A model generated the notes under the pieces. The model ran no database searches. It was given only the letters and a program-made list of their open reading frames with translations, and had not been told where the DNA came from. DNA of 64,000 nt from an uncultured Lachnospiraceae bacterium (GTDB taxonomy: Bacteria > Bacillota > Clostridia > Lachnospirales > Lachnospiraceae), in contig CAIFEV010000002.1 in NCBI GenBank assembly GCA_903789615.1, forward strand, positions 62,001-126,000, read 5' to 3'. Of the stretch, positions 32,501-40,309 are shown piece after piece. Numbering within the stretch: position 1 is the stretch's first letter; every line of letters begins with the position of its first letter. The position numbers and the translations under genes were made by a program.

Positions 32501-34766
32501 TGCCGATAAGACTCGATATTTTAGCAATCTCCTGCCAGTTTTCGTCCTTAATGACAACATCGCCGACAATCTCATCCGGCGTCGCATCCGCAATCGTCCA
32601 TTTGCTGACATCCGCCGTTTTGTCTTCATTCAGCCTGATCGTCCAGTTGATTACATTGTTCTGCGGATCATAACTGCCCTCTTTCTGTGCGGCAGGATGC
32701 ATCTCTTTTGTATACGAACCGCCGCTCTCATTATTACCGCTCCGGGAAGAAGCTGTATTGGCAACCTTCGCATACTGATTACCGTCTGCGGCCCCGATCT
32801 CCGCCGAGTATGTCACGACATACTTTTCTCCGGCTGCAAGCTTTGGAAGACCATCGATCGTGAACTTGGAGGATGTGCCGCTTCCCGCCGTCGTGAGCTT
32901 GTACTGCCCGGCAGATATATTTGTTTTTGTATTTCCGTCCGATGATATCTTTACAACCCGGATGCTGTCCGTCTTATATGAAAATACAGCATTGGAGCTG
33001 TTATACGGATCAACTGCATCGTGAATTGTAACCGTTCCTTCCGTACCTTTTGTTGTCGATGTCGTGACGGTATAGTTCATCCTCCGGCCATCAGAAGAAA
33101 GGGAACCGGTCTTGGCCGTGCTGATATCATACTTTGACTCCTGAGGTTTGAGGACTGTGATGGTCGAGCCAGAATTCCCGAACGAGATTTTCTGTTTCTC
33201 TTCACCGGATGTATTGTGCAGCGTCGATTGGAACTGGACATCGCCTTCAAAAGCATCCCCGTTCATTTCTTTGTCGAAATCCAGCGTAATTGTACCATCG
33301 TCTTTGATCGTATAGATTCCGATCTCCGAATCATCGGAAGGTTTTCTGATACTTCCCGATTCACCTCCCTTCATTACTGTCACGCCCTGCGGGAGCTTGT
33401 ATGTAATCGTATGATTGTCTTCTGTGATAATACCGTTTGGGATGGAATAATTGATCGTAATCCGCGCAGTGTCACCATCGGCAAATTCAGTCGCCGGTAT
33501 CCACTGCCCGTCTCTCAGCTTTTCCGCAACCACGCCGTTCTCTTTATTTATATATTGCTCCAGATCGTATTTATTGTCATCTGTCACCTGCACAGCAATC
33601 GCATCGCCGTTGTCCCGTGTCAGCGTCAGCGTTTCCGTCGTGGAAAATGGCTGTTTTGCGCACAGTTCCCAGTCGTCTCCCTGTTTTGTGACATTCACAA
33701 GCGCCGGATCTGAAAAACGGACTTCCCGGATATCGCCGGCGCTCAGGAGATCTCCTTCACTGTTCTTTGCAATCTTCAAATCAGAAAGCAGCGAAGAGAG
33801 CATCACTGCGCTGTCACCCGGAAGAACATATTCCTGCGGGCCATAATGAAAGCGGACCGTATAGACAATCGCATATACCGAAAATGCATCCGACGAAAAA
33901 ACAACCTCATCATCCGCCGGCTTGCGTGTGAGCTCCTCATCAGAAAGCTTTTCTACTGTCTCCGTCTTTCCGTCATCGCGGAAATGTACGATCTTCGGAT
34001 CTCCTTCCGCATCTGAAAGTCCGGCGCAGCTCATGCTGACGGTAACCGGTTTCGCCGGTTCAATCTCCTGTCCGTTTGTATCTGTGAACGTAATTTCAAC
34101 TGCGTTCTTTTTTACAATTTTTGTGGTATTGGCAGCGTCAGTCGCGCTCTGACCAGCCTCCAGACCGGAAGCATTTTCTGCCTGGGAAAGAATACTGCCG
34201 TCTTCTACGGCTTTCACCTTCATGGTTGTTCCTGCCGGAAATGCACCCTCGGGCGCCTCTGCCAGAACCGTGATAGGATTTTCTGTGTCTTCTGTCTGGC
34301 CGGAAAAAGAAGCTGCCGGCATGCTCTCTGGTCGGGACGCCGGTGACGTGACAGAAGCCAGCTCCTGAGTCCGTCCCACCTGTTCTGCTACAGCTATCTG
34401 AGAATCCTTCTCGCTGCCGGCAGCCGGCTGAACCGGAATCAGGCCCGGTGTCGACGGCTCTGCGTTTGTGCCGCTTGTGGTCCCAGCAATTGCAGCCGAT
34501 TGGTTTTCACATCCGGACGCAAGAGACGCACCGCCGCTGCTGCCAGCATCCGCTCCGCCTGCAAGGCTCACGGCTGCTGCTGTCGAACCGGCCGCTGGCC
34601 CGAATGTACTGACAGAACTTCCGGGAACCGACGTAAAAGCAACAGACAGACACAAAATCACGGCAGCCGCTGCACTGAGAAACTGCCCTGATCTTCTGCC
34701 TGTCTGTTGCAAGCCGCTCCTATTATTCACAGAACCGGTCTTATGCCTGTTACGAAAAAACCACAT
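29592..34766 (-). CDS. Large multidomain LPxTG-type adhesin / pilus tip protein (LPESGG)
   Basis: 1724 aa; signal peptide, repeated beta-rich domains, SpaA/Cna-B-like domains (VDSRNNQIPLPGTQFKLEQ..., VQKVWTNSDGSETEAPADVQVKAQLYR), YVLPESGGPGTYRYIGTGAMLVIAAAFLYITLLQKRRQ. Confidence 0.88.
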   Translation of the reverse strand: MWFFRNRHKTGSVNNRSGLQQTGRRSGQFLSAAAAVILCLSVAFTSVPGSSVSTFGPAAGSTAAAVSLAGGADAGSSGGASLASGCENQSAAIAGTTSGTNAEPSTPGLIPVQPAAGSEKDSQIAVAEQVGRTQELASVTSPASRPESMPAASFSGQTEDTENPITVLAEAPEGAFPAGTTMKVKAVEDGSILSQAENASGLEAGQSATDAANTTKIVKKNAVEITFTDTNGQEIEPAKPVTVSMSCAGLSDAEGDPKIVHFRDDGKTETVEKLSDEELTRKPADDEVVFSSDAFSVYAIVYTVRFHYGPQEYVLPGDSAVMLSSLLSDLKIAKNSEGDLLSAGDIREVRFSDPALVNVTKQGDDWELCAKQPFSTTETLTLTRDNGDAIAVQVTDDNKYDLEQYINKENGVVAEKLRDGQWIPATEFADGDTARITINYSIPNGIITEDNHTITYKLPQGVTVMKGGESGSIRKPSDDSEIGIYTIKDDGTITLDFDKEMNGDAFEGDVQFQSTLHNTSGEEKQKISFGNSGSTITVLKPQESKYDISTAKTGSLSSDGRRMNYTVTTSTTKGTEGTVTIHDAVDPYNSSNAVFSYKTDSIRVVKISSDGNTKTNISAGQYKLTTAGSGTSSKFTIDGLPKLAAGEKYVVTYSAEIGAADGNQYAKVANTASSRSGNNESGGSYTKEMHPAAQKEGSYDPQNNVINWTIRLNEDKTADVSKWTIADATPDEIVGDVVIKDENWQEIAKISSLIGKKQLDVKIADYIGSRDPKGVYRIQYATKVTGGTPGESFTKSNTVTVKDGTNTIGTSTGVVNGTYREAAVSKTNDGADTSGITNGMLYPKWKFTVTPPAGELKSFTYTDTIGTEVTDSDGNVLPGITQYATAAGLDGQLKGHLKLIVDDKTSYQYSGSSESGNIRLKVHYYAGDREVQASDADTHIDKFVVEVATKDNTTFEARQLITDQDYTTAIDISGLQGGQSLKAVNTGSAFDKTSQAEYTYTRPNRFEKQVYQKNEYGTDIFGPGSSTVNYDDIKGILNYRLMLNTTEADNGTITITDVLPAGTSLVDGSVKAEFNFGSWNRNTNDRGTDFNSTSKPQAVTSPNEDGTATLTITIPNYTFVSGYERVAVSYSISLAEDPAWNDQAKTVQTYVNKASWAGNSSSTETKVKRERERVIKSGEQLKDSDGNPTSRVRYTVLINPGAVDLDEDSSTLTLTDTLSGASGLNPSLDISSLKLCNYDPDTENHIGSPLASTSYTLDYDTANATIKMTIPDSKAMVLVYEYNLDDSFADGKQISNAVSLNGNWSSKQEMSLNAQSSSAHAHRSQITLYKVDSRNNQIPLPGTQFKLEQFDKASNSWTVTKSTLTTDSEGKIVWRMYGDIKDLTEDILYRITETKALDGYKLDTTPYYMIWRATASTEDTAFSNSGAGNAGVSQNAITFFSHAGGIFYIRNTYTRVGVQKVWTNSDGSETEAPADVQVKAQLYRQNLLPDGHKVNITVVSTQSPYNKIENSFIVKDGTPISIRFNEWEDNKNVLYVEYGGEKYPMSVDDSANYSYTIHSVNSDLNITIQVKPYNALTPIVDYTKAPNRAANQTAVGDPVTLIRDSSTGRLSYVWDNLDQKDADGNAYYYTVKETAVTQSGKDIAGDYTVSYVNNDGIQSGQIIITNTKRDTPKEYVLPESGGPGTYRYIGTGAMLVIAAAFLYITLLQKRRQGSDFKGGGSGLT

Positions 34767-34849
34767 ACTTCATTCCCCCTGAATCCTGTATGTCAGCGTC
34801 TGCCTTCCGACGCGGCAGATGGTTCTTCCTTCTATATAATAGTTAACGA

Positions 34850-35404
34850 TTACCGGATCCCGCCAAACCGCGTGAGCGGCCAGACCCGGAATCGAATTTT
34901 TCCTTCCACGCTGCTGGCAGGAATACAGCCGATTTCCTCTGCCCTGGAATCCATTCCATTTTCACGGTTGTCGGCAAGTACAAATACCGTTCCCTCCGGT
35001 ACCGTAAGCGGAAAAGCCGTTGTATTTCTTCCGCTCCCGGAGCCTGCCACGTAAGGCTCCGGGAGCTGTGCTCCGTTCACGGTAACGTTACCAGAATCAT
35101 CGATATTAACTTCATCGCCTTCCTGTGCGATGACACGGCGAATCAAAAGTTTGCTGTTATACGTAAGAGCTGCAACATCTCCCTGCTTTGGCACCGGATC
35201 CCGGGCAGCAACTACGATATCTCCATCCGAAAGTGTCGGACTCATGACACTCCCATACACTCTGTACACGGGATGAGTGAGCAACGTAATTGCAGCTACT
35301 GCAATACAGAAAATACCAATCCAGAAAATCAGCCGTCCTGCCTTTCCGGCTCTGGAATATCTCATTCCTTCCTCTTCTGGTTTCCCTTCATTCTGCATAA
35401 CCAT
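34850..35404 (-). CDS. Type I signal-peptidase-like protein with substituted catalytic residues (SipA-like pilus factor candidate)
   Basis: 184 aa; TM helix, VYGSVMSPTLSDGDIV (canonical GSSMxPTL), LLIRRVIAQEGDEVNI (canonical IKRVIGLPGD), LADNRENGMDSR box retained. Confidence 0.85.
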   Translation of the reverse strand: MVMQNEGKPEEEGMRYSRAGKAGRLIFWIGIFCIAVAAITLLTHPVYRVYGSVMSPTLSDGDIVVAARDPVPKQGDVAALTYNSKLLIRRVIAQEGDEVNIDDSGNVTVNGAQLPEPYVAGSGSGRNTTAFPLTVPEGTVFVLADNRENGMDSRAEEIGCIPASSVEGKIRFRVWPLTRFGGIR

Positions 35405-35667
35405 CGGTGGTCTAGCCCGAAATTTCAGTTCGCATTTACCTGTTTCTCATTTATCTTTAGAGTATCCCCCCGCCGATTAATTTTCAAGGCCAAAACAGTT
35501 GATAATTTTAAATATTAAAATAAGCTGACATCACTAAAATCCCATTTCTATGCGTATTTCCTGCATGACGGGTCTTATCGCCTGATGAAACTTGTCAATA
35601 TTTTCACATCTTTATTAATTTTTTACCATATCGTGAGAACTTTTATCTGTGAAAAAAAGTGCACCGC

Positions 35668-37017
35668 TCACCCTATCCGATACTCCCCTTCCCGGCAGTA
35701 TACATCGGTCAGGAAGAACTCACGCATCACGCGGATCAGGTACTCTGTGTCCTTCACACCGGCCGTCTCATACGGCGAGTGCATGGCCAGCTGCGGCAGG
35801 CCGATGTCCACCGTGTTCATGGAAACGTGAGACGTGGAGATATTCCCCAGCGTTGATCCGCCCGGGACATCCGAGTTGTTGTAGAATGTCTGGCACGGGA
35901 CGTCTGCCTTCCGGCAGATGCGGCGGAAGATGGCGGCCGCCACCGCGTCGGTGGTGTACTTCTGGTTGGCCGAGAACTTTACAACCGGGCCTGCATTCAT
36001 GACCGGCCGGTTCACAAGGTCCGCCTTGTCCGGATGAAGCGGATGCACGGCGTGCGCATTGTCAGCGGACACCATGAACCCGGTTCCCGTCATGCGGCGG
36101 TAGTCCTCTTCCGTGAGTCCCAGCGCAAAGACGATGCGGCGCAGCACGTCCTCCAGAAATGTGGAATCTGCTCCCTGTTTTGTGCGGCTCCCGACTTCTT
36201 CGTTGTCAAATATTGCGCACACATTTACAGCGCTTCCCGGACGGTTCTTTGCTGCAGACGGTACAGACACGTTTCCTGCTGCCCGGATGAGGCCCTGCAT
36301 GCATCCGAAAGCGCTCTGCAGATCGTCCAGCCTGCCGGAGGCGATGTATTCCCGGTTTGCGCCCCAGATTCTGCCCGGCACGCGGTTGTAAAGAAAGAGA
36401 TCCGCAGCCTCGATTTTGTCCTCGTCCACACCGACAGCCTCCGCCTCCAGGCGCGCGAGCGCCCCTTCGGACGTCTCATCGCCAAACAGCACCATCATGT
36501 CATTCTGTACAGAGAAGGCATACCCGTCGTTTACCTTCCGGTTCATGTGAATCGCCAGGTTCGGGATCATGCAGAGGTCCCGGTCAAAGTTCACCAGCCG
36601 GCTCTCCAGTCCCTCATCTGTGTCCACGATGACGCGCCCCGCAATCGAGAGCGGCCGGTCCAGCCACGGCGAGAGAATGGCGCCGCCGTACAGCTCTGCG
36701 TTCAGCTCCACATAGTGCCCGGCCTTTCCGACTTCCGGGCTGTCCTTCAGGCGGAAGGTCGGTGAGTCGCTGTGCGCCGCCGCGATCTGAAAGTGATCCG
36801 GACGCTCCGGGAGCGTGAAGGCGATGATGGCCGACTGGTTGCGCGTCACAAAGTATTTACCGCCCGGCAGGATCTCCCAGCGTCCGCACTCTTCCAGGCG
36901 GCTGAATCCCGCCTTTGTGAGCATATCGCCAAAATTCCTCACCACATGAAACACCGACGGACTTGCCTCGATAAACTTCAGAAGGTCCCCTGATGTCTTT
37001 TCAAAATCCTGCTGCAT
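35668..37017 (-). CDS. M18 family aminopeptidase
   Basis: From MQQDFEKTSGDLLKFIEASPSVFHVV; AAAHSDSPTFRLK, FDNEEVGSRTKQGADSTFLE, SADNAHAVHP, GSTLGNISTSHVSMNTVDIGLPQLAMHSPYET. Confidence 0.94.
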   Translation of the reverse strand: MQQDFEKTSGDLLKFIEASPSVFHVVRNFGDMLTKAGFSRLEECGRWEILPGGKYFVTRNQSAIIAFTLPERPDHFQIAAAHSDSPTFRLKDSPEVGKAGHYVELNAELYGGAILSPWLDRPLSIAGRVIVDTDEGLESRLVNFDRDLCMIPNLAIHMNRKVNDGYAFSVQNDMMVLFGDETSEGALARLEAEAVGVDEDKIEAADLFLYNRVPGRIWGANREYIASGRLDDLQSAFGCMQGLIRAAGNVSVPSAAKNRPGSAVNVCAIFDNEEVGSRTKQGADSTFLEDVLRRIVFALGLTEEDYRRMTGTGFMVSADNAHAVHPLHPDKADLVNRPVMNAGPVVKFSANQKYTTDAVAAAIFRRICRKADVPCQTFYNNSDVPGGSTLGNISTSHVSMNTVDIGLPQLAMHSPYETAGVKDTEYLIRVMREFFLTDVYCREGEYRIG

Positions 37018-37193
37018 ACCGCCCACCTTTCCTGAATTCATAAAATATCCTGTCTTCCATGCTGCACTGGATACACTATAGCACGGAAGAAGGCGAAGGG
37101 AATCATGCTTTCCCTGGTTCCCGGAGGGTTTTTTGAACATTTCCGGATTTGAGGGATGGGATTTGGATATTCCTCAGTCCCCCGGGAGTGAAA

Positions 37194-37293
37194 TGCAACG
37201 AAAAAGACAAGATTCTTTGATTTCCGTTGCAATTTTCACCCGATTTTGGACAGGCGTGCAACGAAATTAACCTTTCTTATGATTCTCGTTGCA
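37194..37293. repeat. Two inverted-repeat-bounded units TGCAACGAAA...CGTTGCA, 63-bp period
   Basis: 37194-37231 TGCAACGAAAAAGACAAGATTCTTTGATTTCCGTTGCA; 37257-37293 TGCAACGAAATTAACCTTTCTTATGATTCTCGTTGCA. Confidence 0.85.
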
Positions 37294-37315
37294 GCCATTT
37301 CTCTGGAAGCCACCA

Positions 37316-37357
37316 CGCCCCTCCGGGCGGGCTAATGTTTCCCGTACCGGAGGGGCG
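37316..37357 (-). terminator. Hairpin downstream of isomerase copy 1
   Basis: Perfect 11-bp arms CGCCCCTCCGG/CCGGAGGGGCG; no strong T-run. Confidence 0.5.
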
Positions 37358-37377
37358 CCTCACGTTTCTCTCAGAAA

Positions 37378-38139
37378 TCAGTATCCGAGTTTCTTCAGAT
37401 TCTCAAGACTTGTCTTCATCGCCGTAAACGGGCTGCCCTCGCAGACATCCTGTTCAACGAGCGCGTACTTGCAGTCGGTCTTCTCAAGCTCTGCCATGAT
37501 TGCCGCAAAGTCGATGTTGCCTTCCATTACCGGCGCCATGACTTCTGTGTGGTCCTTCGTGACCTTGCGGTCCTTCAGGTGCACGCACGGGATGCGGCCT
37601 GAGCACTTGCGGATCCAGGCAAGCGGGTCGACGCCGGCCGTCGCGAGCCAGTACGTGTCAAGTGTCACGCCAAGCTCGTCCGGCGCGAAGCCGTCAAGCA
37701 GGTAGTCGAGCAGATACTTTCCATCCGCCTTGAAGAAATCCAGGTCGTGGTTGTGATACATGAACAGCATCCCTGCGTCGCGGATCATGTCAAGCGGTCC
37801 CCTGAAGTCCTCCACAAAATAGCGGATCCACTCCGGATCCTGATATTTGGCCGGCATCGAGCCGAGGCCGATGTATTTACAGCCCATCACCTCGTGGTCG
37901 TGGATCAGGTTCTCCGTGTCGTGCAGAATCCGGTCCACCGGGCTGTGCGTCAAAACGATGCGGATTCCGTACTTGTCGCAGACCTCGCGCGCGACCTTTG
38001 GCGTCACCGACGCGCCGATGGCCGAGAGCTGAACGGTCTTGTAGCCGATGGCCGCAACCTTGCTGATCGTGCGCTCAAAGTCCTTCGGTGTCTGCGTAAA
38101 ATCACGCAGCGTAAAGAGCTGGGCTCCAACTTCTACCAT
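37378..38139 (-). CDS. Sugar phosphate isomerase/epimerase-type TIM-barrel protein, copy 1
   Basis: 253 aa; xylose-isomerase-like layout (MFMYHNHDLDFF, GVTLDTYWLATAGVDP, EGNIDFAAIMAEL); near-identical to 49682-50449. Confidence 0.88.
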   Translation of the reverse strand: MVEVGAQLFTLRDFTQTPKDFERTISKVAAIGYKTVQLSAIGASVTPKVAREVCDKYGIRIVLTHSPVDRILHDTENLIHDHEVMGCKYIGLGSMPAKYQDPEWIRYFVEDFRGPLDMIRDAGMLFMYHNHDLDFFKADGKYLLDYLLDGFAPDELGVTLDTYWLATAGVDPLAWIRKCSGRIPCVHLKDRKVTKDHTEVMAPVMEGNIDFAAIMAELEKTDCKYALVEQDVCEGSPFTAMKTSLENLKKLGY

Positions 38140-38230
38140 AATCTGATTTCCTCCTGTTTAAAACTGTCTTTAAGTTTTGCTTCTGCTGCCGGTATCCCCG
38201 GCCTGTCTGACCAGTGTTATCCTTACCTTC

Positions 38231-40303
38231 TTATCTCCGGATATCCCCTTCAATCTTACTGTAGTCAATCACCGTCTCACTCCCGTCCGTCATGACCAGC
38301 GTCACCGGACCGTACCCGCCGCAGCGCTGCGGATCCGTATAGCGGATTTCTTTCACCGGGAACAGCTCGTCGTCTGTGAAGTCGGTGAGATCTCCCTTCG
38401 TAATCGTCTGGGAGATGAGGATGCATTTGTCATATCCGTACTGCTTCTGCCGGACGGTCTTTGCGTAGATGACTATTGACTTTTCGGAATCCGGGTTGGT
38501 GCCGGTGCTGCTGTACGTATCCAGTTCGCTCCAGCCGTCAAAGATGGTCATCGCGAGCTGGCGCGCATGGCCTGTATGGTCGTGTCCCTTGAGAACGATC
38601 GCGCGGAATGTCAGGTCTTTGCACCGCTTTTCGCGGCGGATGATCTGCGTGCCGTTGTCCGGGAATCCAAACGACCCGAGGGTGAGCGCCCACGGCCGCT
38701 GGTAGGTGCGGTAGCGGTCGGCGCGGATGAGGCCATACGGCACGGTGAAATCTGCCAGGTCAAGAGCGGTCTTCCAGCACAGCTCGCCGCGGTTGCTGTA
38801 GTCAAAGTAGGCCCGGCGGTAGAGGACGCCTTCCTCCTGTCCGTGCCAGAAGACGGCGTTTGTGCGCTTCACCTTGTCAAATGTCAGATCGTGCAGCACA
38901 TACTGCTGCGACTCGATGTCCGGCTGTGTGGATGCCTCCCACGGGAACTTTGTGGAGTACACGAGCTTTCCGTAGTTCCACATGCCGTGGATGTTGTCCT
39001 CGTCCGTCACCACCTTGCCGGTGCGCATCTCGGTCGTACCGTTGGCGGCGTGGTTGGCGATGGCAAGCGCCGGACCATTTAACACCGTGAGCGTCACATC
39101 CTTTTCTCCCATCTTCTCCCAGACGCCGTTCTCTTCCTTGGCCGTCCAGAACGGGTCGTCCTCCGGCAGGTCCAGGCAGAAGAACGCCTTGCCCATCCAG
39201 TACGGCGACTCCGCGCAGGAGTACCCCTGCACCAGCGGCAGGAACGAACGGTAAAAGCCGAGCGTCGGAACACCCGGCGTGCTTTCATCTGCGCTCCACA
39301 GGAAGTCGTCGCGCTCAAGGAACTGCAGAAGCGATCCCGAAGCAATCCGGCGCGCAAGACCCGGATTTACCGATGCGTGTTTCAGCAGGCGGTTCATGGG
39401 GAACGCACTCGTCGCGGCGAACCGGTAGATGCAGCTGCGTCCCCACATGTTCGTGAAGCCGTCCGCGTCGAAATTGCGGTCGTACGTCTGCATCAGCCGG
39501 TTCTGGTTTTCCTCAAACCGCGCGGCGATGTACGGCTCCTCTTTGTAGCCGTACCAGTTGTTCCAGATGACCGTGTACACGTTGAACGCCCAGCAGGAAT
39601 AGTAGTCAAACCCGAAACCGTCGCGGTACCACCCGTCGCCGCAGTAGTAGCTGAGAATCGCGCAGGCGTGATCCCGCATCTTGTCCGCGTCAATCGGATA
39701 CCCGTACTTGTACAGGAATGCGTAGTCCAGCATGTTGAAGAGCCGCCAGTTCTGCGGAACCGTGTTGCCTCCCGCGTAGTCCGTGAGGAACTTCGCGATG
39801 ATGTCCTTTTCTTCCTTCGTGTATGTGTCCCAGATCTGCTCGTGGCACTCGTCCAGACAGATGACCAGTGCGCAGGTCTCCACCGTCTGCTGATAACAGG
39901 CGATCGGATCCGTCCCGCCGTACTCCCGGTCCATGTCCGAGTAGTAGCGCACAAAGTTCGGGTCGCCCGGCGTCACGCTCTTTAAAATCTGCTTCTTATA
40001 GTAGTCACGCAGCTTAATGCCGCCGATTTCAATGTCCGGGTTGTCTTTGATGAGCGGCGCCGCGATGAAAAATGTACGCGTAATCCCCTCAAAATACTCC
40101 GCCTGCACTTTCCAGGCCGGCGTGTTTTTATTCGGATAGGTTACCTCCGTCTCATAGCGCGGAACCACACACGGTGAATCCTCTGACGGCAGGTTGCAGA
40201 ACACCCCCTCAAGCATGTAAACGCCCGCCTCGATCCAGGACTTTCTCGTCATGCCGGTGTAGGGACTGAGCGTAAAATCCAGATTCTTCGGTTCAAACTT
40301 CAT
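38231..40303 (-). CDS. DUF2264 domain-containing protein (putative uronate-active glycoside hydrolase)
   Basis: 690 aa; LSPYTGMTRKSWIEAGVYMLEGVFCNLPSEDSP...DYAGGNTVPQNWRLFNMLDYAFL...YCGDGWYRDGFGFDYYSCWAFNVY. Confidence 0.85.
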   Translation of the reverse strand: MKFEPKNLDFTLSPYTGMTRKSWIEAGVYMLEGVFCNLPSEDSPCVVPRYETEVTYPNKNTPAWKVQAEYFEGITRTFFIAAPLIKDNPDIEIGGIKLRDYYKKQILKSVTPGDPNFVRYYSDMDREYGGTDPIACYQQTVETCALVICLDECHEQIWDTYTKEEKDIIAKFLTDYAGGNTVPQNWRLFNMLDYAFLYKYGYPIDADKMRDHACAILSYYCGDGWYRDGFGFDYYSCWAFNVYTVIWNNWYGYKEEPYIAARFEENQNRLMQTYDRNFDADGFTNMWGRSCIYRFAATSAFPMNRLLKHASVNPGLARRIASGSLLQFLERDDFLWSADESTPGVPTLGFYRSFLPLVQGYSCAESPYWMGKAFFCLDLPEDDPFWTAKEENGVWEKMGEKDVTLTVLNGPALAIANHAANGTTEMRTGKVVTDEDNIHGMWNYGKLVYSTKFPWEASTQPDIESQQYVLHDLTFDKVKRTNAVFWHGQEEGVLYRRAYFDYSNRGELCWKTALDLADFTVPYGLIRADRYRTYQRPWALTLGSFGFPDNGTQIIRREKRCKDLTFRAIVLKGHDHTGHARQLAMTIFDGWSELDTYSSTGTNPDSEKSIVIYAKTVRQKQYGYDKCILISQTITKGDLTDFTDDELFPVKEIRYTDPQRCGGYGPVTLVMTDGSETVIDYSKIEGDIRR

Positions 40304-40309
40304 GACTTT

